From: Klebsiella africana
Lineage (GTDB): Bacteria > Pseudomonadota > Gammaproteobacteria > Enterobacterales > Enterobacteriaceae
Direction: 5' to 3'
Length of the DNA stretch: 64,000 nt
Assembly: GCF_020526085.1 (NCBI RefSeq)
Contig: NZ_CP084874.1
Location: 4,154,001 to 4,218,000, forward strand
The translations under genes and the position numbers were made by a program. How positions within the stretch are numbered: the first letter of the stretch is position 1; every line of letters begins with the position of its first letter. Of the stretch, positions 1 to 8,348 are shown piece after piece. Under the pieces are notes generated by a model. It saw only the letters and a program-made list of their open reading frames with translations, made no database searches and was not told the DNA's origin.

Positions 1-447
1 ACCGGTCGTGCCGAGGTGATGGACGCCATCGCCCCGGGCGGGCTGGGCGGCACCTACGCCGGCAACCCCATCGCCTGCGCCGCCGCCCTGGCGGTATTGC
101 AGATTTTCGAGCAGGAAAACTTGCTGGAAAAAGCCAACCAGCTCGGCGATACCCTGCGCCAGGGCCTGCTGGCGATCGCTGAAGATCATCCGGAGATCGG
201 CGATGTCCGGGGTCTTGGAGCGATGATCGCCATCGAGCTGTTTGAAGAGGGCGACCACAGCAGACCGAATGCAAGACTCACGGCGGATATCGTCGCCCGC
301 GCGCGCGACAAAGGCCTGATCCTGCTCTCCTGCGGGCCGTACTACAACGTACTGCGCATCCTGGTGCCGCTGACCATCGAAGAGGCGCAGATCGAGCAGG
401 GGCTGAAGATCATCGCCGACTGCTTTACCGAGGCGAAACAGGCATAG
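1..447 (+). CDS. gabT: 4-aminobutyrate aminotransferase, C-terminal part (gene enters from left edge)
   Basis: Class III PLP-dependent aminotransferase that moves the amino group of GABA to 2-oxoglutarate, giving succinate semialdehyde and glutamate in the cytoplasm. Reading starts in frame at base 1 (TGRAEVMDAIAPGG) and runs 148 codons to TAG. The GGTYAGNP segment that contacts the PLP phosphate and the conserved end (GLILLSCGPYYNVLRILVPL) match E. coli GabT almost residue for residue. The PLP-binding lysine should lie just upstream, outside the window. gabP and csiR follow in the same direction, as in the E. coli gab operon. Confidence 0.95.
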   Translation, partial: TGRAEVMDAIAPGGLGGTYAGNPIACAAALAVLQIFEQENLLEKANQLGDTLRQGLLAIAEDHPEIGDVRGLGAMIAIELFEEGDHSRPNARLTADIVARARDKGLILLSCGPYYNVLRILVPLTIEEAQIEQGLKIIADCFTEAKQA

Positions 448-523
448 AACAACAGACATGCGGACACGAAGTACGTTAGTAAGGGAATGAAGACGAGACC
501 TGCAAAACAACAATAATACGCGT

Positions 524-547
524 GCCCCGGCGCGGGAATGTCGGGGC
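524..547 (+). other. Hairpin between gabT and gabP
   Basis: GCCCCG at 524-529 pairs with CGGGGC at 542-547 around a 12-base loop, in the 135-base gap between gabT and gabP. There is no T-run after it, so it is probably an mRNA-processing or stability element rather than an intrinsic terminator. The role is inferred. Confidence 0.35.
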
Positions 548-582
548 GCTCTCCCAGGTGACACACTTCGAGAGGGTAAATG

Positions 583-1983
583 ATGGGGCAACTGTCGCAA
601 TCACAGGATTTAGGGGCGGGGCTGAAGTCGCGCCACGTCACGATGTTATCTATCGCCGGGGTGATCGGCGCGAGTTTATTTGTCGGATCCAGCGTCGCCA
701 TTGCCGAGGCAGGCCCGGCGGTGCTGCTGGCCTATCTGTTTGCCGGGCTGCTGGTGGTGATGATTATGCGTATGCTGGCCGAAATGGCGGTCGCCACGCC
801 GGATACCGGCTCCTTTTCCACCTACGCCGATAAAGCCATCGGCCGCTGGGCGGGGTATACCATCGGCTGGCTGTACTGGTGGTTCTGGGTCCTGGTTATT
901 CCGCTGGAAGCCAATATCGCGGCGATTATTCTGCATTCGTGGGTGCCGGGCGTCCCGGTGTGGTTGTTCTCCCTGGTGATCACTCTCGCCCTCACCGGCA
1001 GTAACCTGCTTAGCGTTAAGAACTATGGCGAATTCGAGTTCTGGCTGGCGCTGTGCAAAGTGATCGCGATACTGGCGTTTATCGTACTGGGCGCGGTCGC
1101 CATTACCGGCTTTTATCCCTATGCCGAGGTCAGCGGCATTTCGCGCCTGTGGGATCACGGCGGCTTTATGCCGAACGGCTTTGGCGCGGTGCTGAGCGCG
1201 ATGCTGATTACCATGTTCTCGTTTATGGGCGCGGAGATCGTCACCATTGCCGCCGCCGAATCGGACACGCCGGATAAACACATCGTGCGCGCCACCAACT
1301 CGGTGATCTGGCGTATCTCTATTTTTTATCTGTGCTCGATCTTTATCGTCGTCGCCCTCATCCCGTGGAATATGCCGGGGCTGAAGAGCATCGGTTCCTA
1401 TCGCTCGGTGCTCGAGCTGCTGCATATTCCCTACGCGAAGCTGATTATGGACGGTGTGATCCTCCTGTCGGTCACCAGCTGTCTGAACTCGGCGCTGTAT
1501 ACCGCCTCGCGGATGCTCTACTCCCTGAGCCGCCGCGGCGATGCGCCGGCCATCATGGGCCGGACCAACCGCAGCAAAACGCCATACGTGGCGGTGCTGC
1601 TCTCCACCGGCGCGGCCTTCCTCACCGTAGTGGTGAACTATTATGCCCCTGCGAAGGTGTTTAAATTTCTCATCGATAGCTCCGGCGCCATCGCCCTGCT
1701 GGTCTATCTGGTGATTGCCGTTTCACAACTGCGGATGCGTAAAATCCTTCAGGCGCAAGGCGGCGAAATCCGTCTGAGAATGTGGCTCTATCCGTACCTG
1801 ACCTGGCTGGTGATCGCCTTTATCACCTTCGTGCTGGTGGTGATGCTGTTCCGTCCGGCTCAGCAGCTGGAGGTGATCTCTACCGGCCTGTTAGCATTGG
1901 GAATTATTTGTACGGTCCCGATTATGTCGCGCTGGAAAAAGCTGGTATTGTGGCAAAAACTGCCGCTGCAAAATACGCGTTAA
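583..1983 (+). CDS. gabP: GABA permease
   Basis: APC-superfamily inner-membrane transporter that imports 4-aminobutyrate by proton symport and supplies GabT. The 466-residue protein has about 12 hydrophobic segments. Its N-terminal signature (GLKSRHVTMLSIAGVIGASLF) and the SFMGAEIV segment near residue 210 are nearly identical to E. coli GabP. Two ATG codons are adjacent (580 and 583). The second gives the E. coli length, and a GAGGG ribosome site lies at 572-576. It follows gabT by 135 bases and precedes csiR by 45, in one operon. Confidence 0.95.
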   Translation: MGQLSQSQDLGAGLKSRHVTMLSIAGVIGASLFVGSSVAIAEAGPAVLLAYLFAGLLVVMIMRMLAEMAVATPDTGSFSTYADKAIGRWAGYTIGWLYWWFWVLVIPLEANIAAIILHSWVPGVPVWLFSLVITLALTGSNLLSVKNYGEFEFWLALCKVIAILAFIVLGAVAITGFYPYAEVSGISRLWDHGGFMPNGFGAVLSAMLITMFSFMGAEIVTIAAAESDTPDKHIVRATNSVIWRISIFYLCSIFIVVALIPWNMPGLKSIGSYRSVLELLHIPYAKLIMDGVILLSVTSCLNSALYTASRMLYSLSRRGDAPAIMGRTNRSKTPYVAVLLSTGAAFLTVVVNYYAPAKVFKFLIDSSGAIALLVYLVIAVSQLRMRKILQAQGGEIRLRMWLYPYLTWLVIAFITFVLVVMLFRPAQQLEVISTGLLALGIICTVPIMSRWKKLVLWQKLPLQNTR

Positions 1984-2028
1984 CCCTGTTCCCGGCGCCC
2001 GCCGGGAAGAGTATTCAGGAGTAAGAAC

Positions 2029-2706
2029 ATGACCGCCATTCCCCAGGCGACGGCCATTGACGGGTACCGTTGGCTGAAAAACGACATCATCCGCGGGGTC
2101 TACCAGCCCGATGAGAAGCTGCGGATGAGCCTGTTAACCTCGCGCTATGCCCTGGGGGTCGGTCCGCTGCGCGAGGCGCTCTCGCAGCTGGTGGCCGAGC
2201 GGCTGGTGACGGTGGTTAATCAGAAAGGCTATCGGGTGGCGCCCATGTCGGAACAGGAGCTACTCGATATCTTTGACGCGCGCGCCAACATGGAAGCCAT
2301 GCTGGTGCGTCTCGCCATCGAACGCGGTGGCGACGAGTGGGAAGCGGAGCTGCTGGCCCGCGCCCATCTGCTCAACAAGCTGGAGTCCTCTGACGCCAGT
2401 GAGCGCTTACTCGATGAATGGGACCAGCGCCATCAGGCGTTTCATACCGCCATCGTCGCCGGCTGCGGCTCGCAGTACTTACTCCAGATGCGCGAACGGC
2501 TGTTCGATCTGGCGGCGCGCTACCGCTTCATCTGGCTGCGCACCACCGTGCTGTCGGTAGAGATGCTGGAAGATAAGCATGTTCAACACCAGACCCTGCT
2601 GGACGCCATTCTGGCGCGCGATGCCGGGCGAGCCAGCGCGCTGATGCGCGAGCACTTACTGACCCCGATCCCGATTATTCAGCAGGCGATGGCCGGCAAG
2701 CTATAG
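2029..2706 (+). CDS. csiR: GntR/FadR-family repressor of the gab operon
   Basis: Homologue of E. coli CsiR (also GlaR/GabC), the regulator at the end of the gab operon. The 225-residue protein has an N-terminal winged helix at about residues 10-75 (LRMSLLTSRYALGVGPLREA) and an all-helical FCD effector domain at about 85-215 with the typical metal-ligand histidines (the HQAFHTAI region). A good ribosome site (CAGGAG) precedes the ATG. It is co-transcribed with gabP. The family repressor responds to glutarate or related carbon signals; that specificity is inferred from the E. coli orthologue. Confidence 0.92.
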   Translation: MTAIPQATAIDGYRWLKNDIIRGVYQPDEKLRMSLLTSRYALGVGPLREALSQLVAERLVTVVNQKGYRVAPMSEQELLDIFDARANMEAMLVRLAIERGGDEWEAELLARAHLLNKLESSDASERLLDEWDQRHQAFHTAIVAGCGSQYLLQMRERLFDLAARYRFIWLRTTVLSVEMLEDKHVQHQTLLDAILARDAGRASALMREHLLTPIPIIQQAMAGKL

Positions 2707-3023
2707 TCGCCGGCAGAGTGAGTCAGAGGGCGGGGTTGGGAGTATGGGGGTGGCCAGAAAAGTTGCTCTTTCTCTGATAATTTCCCGGGCTTGCGTAGAG
2801 CCGTCGAATCCAAAGTCATGGATAGCGCAAAACGGTGCAATATTTATGGTTATTTTATTCATTGATAAGTCTACATTTTTTTAACCATTGCATCGACATT
2901 TCATAACACATAATCTATAGTTATTGGGATTTTATCCAACATCACGTTAATAAATAATTTTTCCCTACATCTCGACTAAATGATAAGAAAACATTATTTA
3001 ATTGGCGATAAAATGAGCGAAAA
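2707..3023. other. AT-rich intergenic region upstream of the exopolysaccharide operon
   Basis: 317 bases without a gene between csiR and the first exopolysaccharide gene. The first 80 bases keep the GC content of the gab locus; from about 2830 it becomes strongly AT-rich. I see no ops/JUMPstart element (GGCGGTAG), no clear Rcs box and no terminator. It should hold the promoter of the downstream operon and may mark the junction of an inserted block. Confidence 0.6.
2888..2916 (+). promoter_or_regulatory. Candidate promoter of the exopolysaccharide operon
   Basis: TTGCAT at 2888-2893 and TAATCT at 2911-2916 are 17 bases apart; the overlapping CATAAT at 2909-2914 is a better -10 but has a 15-base spacer. 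Both hexamers deviate from the sigma-70 consensus, so basal activity should be weak and an activator or H-NS relief is plausible. This is inference from motif match only. Confidence 0.3.
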
Positions 3024-4427
3024 ATGACTGATAGCAAAATTAGAATTTATAGCACCCGCTACAGCAAGTTAATGAAATTGCTAGATTTTTTCTCTGTTAA
3101 TATCTTTATCTACGTCTACCTTATTGTTCTCCACCTTACCACCACCCCCTCTTCCATATTACTTGGTATTATTTATTCACTCATTTTTATACGTACCAAT
3201 GAGTATTTTCAGCTTTATACGGGACAAATGAAAGGAAGATACTTATCCATCATCGTGAAACTTTTTATAAGCGCCGGTGTGGGCGGTTTATTATCTTTTC
3301 TGTTAATCGTTATCGCTGAGCAACTGGCCAGTCGCCCTCTCTCAATTCATCATCTGGTATTAGCCAAAACCATTGCACTGTGCTCCGTTGCGGTTTTCAT
3401 CAGTATGTTCTTCATTCGTGTCGTGACCAGTCGCTATTTTTTTAAGGGCAAGCGCAAAGTCGCCATTCTGGGAATAACACCCGCAGGGCAGGCGATACTT
3501 CAGGAACTGCATAAAGAATTCTCAGCTGAAGGTATCGACATTCGTTTCTACGAGGACCGTGCGGTGCAACGCGACAGTCGCCTTATCAACATCGATAAGG
3601 CAGGTAACTCACGGGACCTATTGGCGCTGGCGAAAAAAGGCGAGGTTGATGAAGTCTACATTGCGCTGCCGATGGTGGCCCAACAGCGTATTCGCCAGTT
3701 CCTGAATGAATTTTCCGATACTACAGTGGATGTTTTTCTGGTACCTGACCTCTTCTCTTACAGTGCTCATATTTCTCAGTTGCGGATGTTCGGTAATATT
3801 CAAACCATCAGTATTTTTACCTCACCGTTTGAAGGGGAAGGCGCGGTACTCAAGCGTATTGAAGATATTATTCTTGGTCTCTTTTTTACCTTGCTCAGCC
3901 TCCCGGCAATGCTGATAGTGGCGATAGGTATTAAGCTCACCTCGCCTGGGCCCGTGTTGTTTAAACAAAACCGCTACGGCCTAAACGGCAAACAAATTCA
4001 GGTGTGGAAATTTCGAACCATGCGGGTGATGGAGAACAGCACGTTAGTCACACAAGCCACGCGTAACGATCCAAGAATCACTAAATTCGGCGCTTTTTTG
4101 CGTAAAACCTCGCTTGATGAGCTGCCACAGTTTATTAATGTCCTGCAGGGACGAATGTCTATTGTCGGTCCGCGGCCACATGCCGTCGCCCATAATGAAC
4201 AGTATCGCGTACTCGTCGAAAACTACATGATTCGCCATAAGGTTAAGCCAGGCATCACCGGGCTGGCGCAAATCAATGGCTTTCGCGGCGAAACAGATAC
4301 GCTTGATAAGATGGAAAAACGAATCCAGTTTGATCTGCAATATATCCAGTCGTGGTCACTGTTACTGGATTTAAAAATCATCTTTCTGACTTTCTTTCGC
4401 GGTTTTGTAGGCAAAAATGCGTTCTAA
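3024..4427 (+). CDS. WcaJ-type undecaprenyl-phosphate sugar-1-phosphate transferase
   Basis: Inner-membrane enzyme that starts repeat-unit synthesis by placing hexose-1-phosphate (glucose or galactose in this family) on undecaprenyl phosphate. The 467-residue protein has four N-terminal membrane helices (about 20-42, 44-58, 76-97, 110-133), a CoA-binding-like Rossmann domain (146-250), a fifth hydrophobic segment (280-304) and the C-terminal bacterial sugar-transferase domain with KFRTM (329-333), DELPQF (365-370) and VGPRP (381-385). It is full length for WcaJ/WbaP-like enzymes. The ribosome site is weak and the first third is much more AT-rich than its neighbours. It is first in the operon and overlaps the next gene by 11 bases. 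The sugar transferred cannot be read from sequence. Confidence 0.9.
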   Translation: MTDSKIRIYSTRYSKLMKLLDFFSVNIFIYVYLIVLHLTTTPSSILLGIIYSLIFIRTNEYFQLYTGQMKGRYLSIIVKLFISAGVGGLLSFLLIVIAEQLASRPLSIHHLVLAKTIALCSVAVFISMFFIRVVTSRYFFKGKRKVAILGITPAGQAILQELHKEFSAEGIDIRFYEDRAVQRDSRLINIDKAGNSRDLLALAKKGEVDEVYIALPMVAQQRIRQFLNEFSDTTVDVFLVPDLFSYSAHISQLRMFGNIQTISIFTSPFEGEGAVLKRIEDIILGLFFTLLSLPAMLIVAIGIKLTSPGPVLFKQNRYGLNGKQIQVWKFRTMRVMENSTLVTQATRNDPRITKFGAFLRKTSLDELPQFINVLQGRMSIVGPRPHAVAHNEQYRVLVENYMIRHKVKPGITGLAQINGFRGETDTLDKMEKRIQFDLQYIQSWSLLLDLKIIFLTFFRGFVGKNAF

Positions 4428-5703
4428 AGGGATGGCTCTGACGGTGTTGCTTTATATTCCCTGGGTCCATGCTGACCTGCAGGGGAAACCGCACACCGGC
4501 ATCGCCGGCATCGATTTCGAAAGTCAGCTCGGCTATGACATCGGCTACGATGACAACGTGACCTGGCAGCGCTACGACCAAAATAAAATCGGCTCCAGCT
4601 ACCAGACCATTAAGCCGATGGTCAAAGCTATCGGCGAACGCTATGAGGACCGCTACCTGTTGATGTATTCCGGCGATTACCGCAACTATGGCAACGATAG
4701 CGCGGATAATCGCAACAACCATTTTTTTATGTTTAACGGCAAATGGCGATTTGGCAGCATGCACGGGCTGTCGCTGGATCTCGATGAGACGCTGGGCCAT
4801 GAAGAGCGCGGCCGCGACACCACCGAAGGCTTTTTGCCCGAGCAGTTTAAAGAGTTTGGCATCAACAAGCCGATCGGCACCCGCTTCTTTAACAGCGAGC
4901 TGCGTTATAGCTACGGCGCGCCGGAAGGCCGCGGTAAAGTTGAAATCGCGCTACTGCATAAACAATTGCGCTTTCGCGACCTCGACAGCATCAAAAACGC
5001 CAGCGATGACTTTAACTATTACATGCACGATCAGGAGTGGCATGAAAACAGCCTGGTAGCCGAACTGTTCGACCAGAAAGCCAAAACGCTGCGCTACCGC
5101 TATAGCTTTATCACCAACCAGCGCCGCTACGAGCTGAATCCGCTAAAAGACAGTAATGAGTATTATCTGCTGCTCGGCATGAAGAATCGCCTGTCAGGCA
5201 AAACGGAAATTAACGGTAACGTTGCCTGGCTCTATAAAGAGTTTATCCATAATCCGGACTCACAGGGTTTTAACGGTCTGAACTGGGATATCACCGCCGA
5301 CTGGAAACCGCTGGAGCCGATGAAGGTTAACTTACACAGCTCGCAGCGCATCAAGGACCCTACCGACTCCGGCGGCTATATCCTGGTGTCTAACTTCGGC
5401 GTCGGCTATGAACATCACTGGCTGGTGGATCGTTTCTCAACTCTGGTCGATTATTCATATATCACCGAAGACTATAAGCATCAGAGCAATAAGCGCAAAG
5501 ATAAGTCCAATCTGCTGTCGCTGACCTTTAACTATGATTTCCGACCATCGATTAACTTTAAGCTGAAGCTGCAATGGAACACCATGCACTCAAATAAAGA
5601 TACGGACACTTTTTATATTGGCCCGGAGTACTCACATGCGGTTGACCGCACCCTGGGCTACGACGATTCGGCCATTATTTTTATGACGCAGGTACAATTA
5701 TGA
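4417..5703 (+). CDS. Outer-membrane beta-barrel protein of the exopolysaccharide operon
   Basis: A 428-residue protein with a probable signal peptide (residues 1-19, cut after WVHA). The rest is alternating amphipathic strands rich in Tyr, Trp, Asn and Asp, with charged loops and no long hydrophobic helix: an outer-membrane barrel pattern of roughly 16-18 strands. It resembles the barrels found in exopolysaccharide operons of other Gram-negatives (EpsL/BBP2-like). It ends in QVQL rather than in an aromatic residue. It overlaps the upstream transferase by 11 bases and the short export lipoprotein by 4, so all three are translationally coupled. It probably forms the outer-membrane pore for the polymer; that role is inferred from context. 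Confidence 0.75.
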   Translation: MRSKGMALTVLLYIPWVHADLQGKPHTGIAGIDFESQLGYDIGYDDNVTWQRYDQNKIGSSYQTIKPMVKAIGERYEDRYLLMYSGDYRNYGNDSADNRNNHFFMFNGKWRFGSMHGLSLDLDETLGHEERGRDTTEGFLPEQFKEFGINKPIGTRFFNSELRYSYGAPEGRGKVEIALLHKQLRFRDLDSIKNASDDFNYYMHDQEWHENSLVAELFDQKAKTLRYRYSFITNQRRYELNPLKDSNEYYLLLGMKNRLSGKTEINGNVAWLYKEFIHNPDSQGFNGLNWDITADWKPLEPMKVNLHSSQRIKDPTDSGGYILVSNFGVGYEHHWLVDRFSTLVDYSYITEDYKHQSNKRKDKSNLLSLTFNYDFRPSINFKLKLQWNTMHSNKDTDTFYIGPEYSHAVDRTLGYDDSAIIFMTQVQL

Positions 5704-6254
5704 CCCTTTTTAACAGGACACTGATGATGCTTCCGCTGCTGGCGCTACTGCTGACAGGCTGCTCGACGCCGCCGCAGACCATTAAAACGCCGCCGGACGC
5801 CGTCTACCTTTTGGACCAGGGCGATGAAGTGAATATTACGGTCTCCGGGGAACAGGATCTGACGATGCGGGTAAAAATTGATAATAGCGGCAGCATTGAT
5901 TACCCCTACATTGGCTCGCTGCTGTTGAAGGGTAAAACCCCTGAACAGGTGAGTAATGAAATCGCCGATAAGCTGCGCGGTAACTATCTGCAAGCGCCAA
6001 TGGTTACGGTGAGCATTGCCGAATACCGTAAAGTGTATCTGCTCGGCGAAGTAAAAAAACCTGATGGTTATGCCTGGGAGCCGGGTTTAACGGCGGAAAA
6101 AGCTATTGCCCTGGCCGGCGGTTTCACCGACCGCGCCGATCGTCATGATATTAAAATTCGACAGGCCCGCGGCGGAAGGCTGCTGGAAAATGTCGCCGCC
6201 GACTCCTCCGTGCAGGCAGGAGATACCATCATTATTGGCATGAGTTTCTTCTGA
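5700..6254 (+). CDS. Short Wza-like polysaccharide export lipoprotein (OPX family)
   Basis: Periplasmic export lipoprotein of 184 residues. A lipobox (LLTGC, Cys21) ends the signal peptide. A poly-export (PES) domain follows at about 36-107 (YLLDQGDEVNITVSG) and one SLBB domain at about 112-182 (YLLGEVKKPDGYAW, LAGGFTDRAD). E. coli Wza is about 380 residues, with more domains and a C-terminal amphipathic helix that crosses the outer membrane; here those are absent, as in GumB-like short OPX proteins. No coding remnant follows the TGA: the next gene starts one base later. It probably docks on the copolymerase below and on the barrel encoded just upstream. Confidence 0.88.
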   Translation: MTLFNRTLMMLPLLALLLTGCSTPPQTIKTPPDAVYLLDQGDEVNITVSGEQDLTMRVKIDNSGSIDYPYIGSLLLKGKTPEQVSNEIADKLRGNYLQAPMVTVSIAEYRKVYLLGEVKKPDGYAWEPGLTAEKAIALAGGFTDRADRHDIKIRQARGGRLLENVAADSSVQAGDTIIIGMSFF

Positions 6255-6255
6255 T

Positions 6256-8343
6256 ATGGCAATTTCACTGGTCGAAAACGCAAAAAAGAAAGAAGGCTTT
6301 ATCGACTTCACGCCTTATTTCAACAAAATTAAGCACAAGCTTATCTGGTGCCTGGCGGTGGTGATTGTTGCCGCTGTGGCATCGTTTATTCTGACGCGCT
6401 TTATGTCCTCCAGCTACACGGCGACTGCCACTGTGCTGTTTAAGGCGCAGTCGCAGGACGTTTCTCCCCTGCCGCGGTTGGAAAACTATGACTCCACGCG
6501 CAACGATTACTACGAGACCAAATACGCTTTAATGGGATCGCGGGTAGTACTCGACGCCGCGGTACGTAAATTAAAGCTGTATCAGGACAGCGAATTTAAC
6601 GGTGGTGATAATCTTGATGAAGCCGCGCGCATCAATAATGCCATTCAGGCGCTGCAAAAAAGCCTGACTATTTCCGGCGTGCGCACCACCCAGCTGGTTG
6701 CCGTATCGATGGAAGCGAAATCGCCACAGAAAGCCGCCGATATCGCCAACGGCGTCGCCCAGGCCTTCATCGATTACAGCCTTCAGCAGAAGCAAAACAC
6801 GTTGCTTCAGGCGCAGGGCTGGAACGAAAAAATGATGGACGACCTGAAAACCAAAATGGAGCAGCAGAAGGCAGACATCGACAACTTCCTCAAGCAGAAT
6901 GGATTGCTGACCTTCCGCAGCGTGGATGGTTATGAGACCGAACGTATGGGTATTGCAATCAACCGTCTGGCCGACGCCACCCAGCGCCGCCTGAAAGCGC
7001 AAACGGTATGGGATAAGGTGCGTCGCCAGCAGGGAAAACCGATAGAACAGATCATTTCGTTGCCGGAAATCTCCAATCACGCTCAGGTGCAGGACCTGCG
7101 AATAGCGATGATCCAAACGCGACGCAATCTTTCCGAAGCGGCAAAGCACTACGGCCCGCAGCATCCGAAATATCTGCAGGCTCAGGCGCAACTGCAGGCG
7201 GTCAATGCCCAGCTTGGCCAGGTGCTGAGCGAGCTGTTTAACGGCCTGCGCCAACAGTATCAAATCGCCCTCGACGATGAGCAGCACTACCAAAAAATGC
7301 TTAACGACCAGAAGGCTGATTTCCAGGCGCTCGGCGCTAAGCGCGACCAGTACAACACCATGACCACCGCGTTAAATAAAACCGAAGAGTTGTATAAGTT
7401 GCTGTACCAGCGCGCCAACGAGCAGAAATTGTCGGAGACCTTCTCGGTACCGGATGAGGTAATTTACGACGCCGCCGTACCGCCGGATCGGCCATCTAAG
7501 CCACAGCGCGGCCTGTTGATCGTGATGATTACCATGCTGGCGCTGGCGCTGTATATCATGTACCTGATCGTCAGCACCGCGCTGGATAAAACAGTGAATA
7601 GCCTCAGCGAACTCAAAGCAAAAACCGCTCTCGATGCCAGCGGCGAATTCCCGCAGCTGACACAACTGGAGAATGTTAAGCAGATTTTCCACAACGTTCT
7701 GTATGCCGATATGATCCACAGTCTACGGCTGGCATTGCTCAATCAGCGCGATAAGCCCGCTACCATTCTGGTCACCTCGGTACAGTCCCGTTCCGGCAGT
7801 TCACTTATTGCTGAACTATTAGCCCGATCCGCCAGCAAATCTCGCAAAACGCTGCTAATTGACCTCGATTATCTGGCTTCTCAGGGATTGTCGGCAAAGT
7901 TTCCTCAGGATAAGCAAGGGTTTAGCCAGTTACTAAACGGCAGTTGTGCCCAAGAACAGGCAATCGTCAAGCTGGATGACAAGCTGGATTTTATGCCACG
8001 CGGCGATCTTCAGGACTCATCGCTACTTCTGCTCACTGCCGAACGTTTACCCAGCCTGCTGGCAGACCTGCATCAGACTTACGATACGCTGATCATCGAC
8101 GCTCCAGCGCTGAACCAGGCTCAGGATAGCCTGCTGCTGGCGGCACAAAGCGATATTACTCTGCTGGTGGTGAAGGCTGGCGAGCAGGCTCCGCAGATCC
8201 GCAAAGCGGAACAACATCTGCAGAACGCGGGTAGTAGCCGGGTGGCGAGCGTGCTTAACCAGGTGCGCGAAGAACACCTGGAAACGCAGGAAGGTAAACG
8301 CCTGCTTGAGCGCAAGATGCACGAACTCATTGCTCCGAAATAG
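6256..8343 (+). CDS. Wzc/GumC-like polysaccharide copolymerase with degenerate BY-kinase domain
   Basis: Inner-membrane chain-length and export protein (PCP-2a type) of 695 residues. It has a Wzz domain with TM1 at about 29-50, a long periplasmic coiled coil (about 155-390), TM2 at about 419-441, and a cytoplasmic domain from about 480 with the bacterial tyrosine kinase fold. Walker A' (LLIDLD, Asp536 and Asp538) and Walker B (LIIDAP, Asp615) are recognisable. The Walker A loop at 507-516 (TSVQSRSGSS) has Gly514 where Lys is required, and the C-terminus (HELIAPK) lacks a tyrosine cluster. It is therefore probably a non-kinase structural domain. It starts one base after the OPX stop without a good ribosome site, suggesting coupling. 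Confidence 0.88.
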   Translation: MAISLVENAKKKEGFIDFTPYFNKIKHKLIWCLAVVIVAAVASFILTRFMSSSYTATATVLFKAQSQDVSPLPRLENYDSTRNDYYETKYALMGSRVVLDAAVRKLKLYQDSEFNGGDNLDEAARINNAIQALQKSLTISGVRTTQLVAVSMEAKSPQKAADIANGVAQAFIDYSLQQKQNTLLQAQGWNEKMMDDLKTKMEQQKADIDNFLKQNGLLTFRSVDGYETERMGIAINRLADATQRRLKAQTVWDKVRRQQGKPIEQIISLPEISNHAQVQDLRIAMIQTRRNLSEAAKHYGPQHPKYLQAQAQLQAVNAQLGQVLSELFNGLRQQYQIALDDEQHYQKMLNDQKADFQALGAKRDQYNTMTTALNKTEELYKLLYQRANEQKLSETFSVPDEVIYDAAVPPDRPSKPQRGLLIVMITMLALALYIMYLIVSTALDKTVNSLSELKAKTALDASGEFPQLTQLENVKQIFHNVLYADMIHSLRLALLNQRDKPATILVTSVQSRSGSSLIAELLARSASKSRKTLLIDLDYLASQGLSAKFPQDKQGFSQLLNGSCAQEQAIVKLDDKLDFMPRGDLQDSSLLLLTAERLPSLLADLHQTYDTLIIDAPALNQAQDSLLLAAQSDITLLVVKAGEQAPQIRKAEQHLQNAGSSRVASVLNQVREEHLETQEGKRLLERKMHELIAPK

Positions 8344-8348
8344 CGCCT

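Noticed and set aside
2707..3023. JUMPstart/ops element upstream of the exopolysaccharide operon
   Set aside because: Searched by eye for GGCGGTAG and close variants on both strands; none was found.
5700..6254. Short Wza-like gene as a truncation of a longer Wza by frameshift
   Set aside because: The next gene begins one base after the stop and no Wza C-terminal remnant is found in any frame; the short form is the native architecture.
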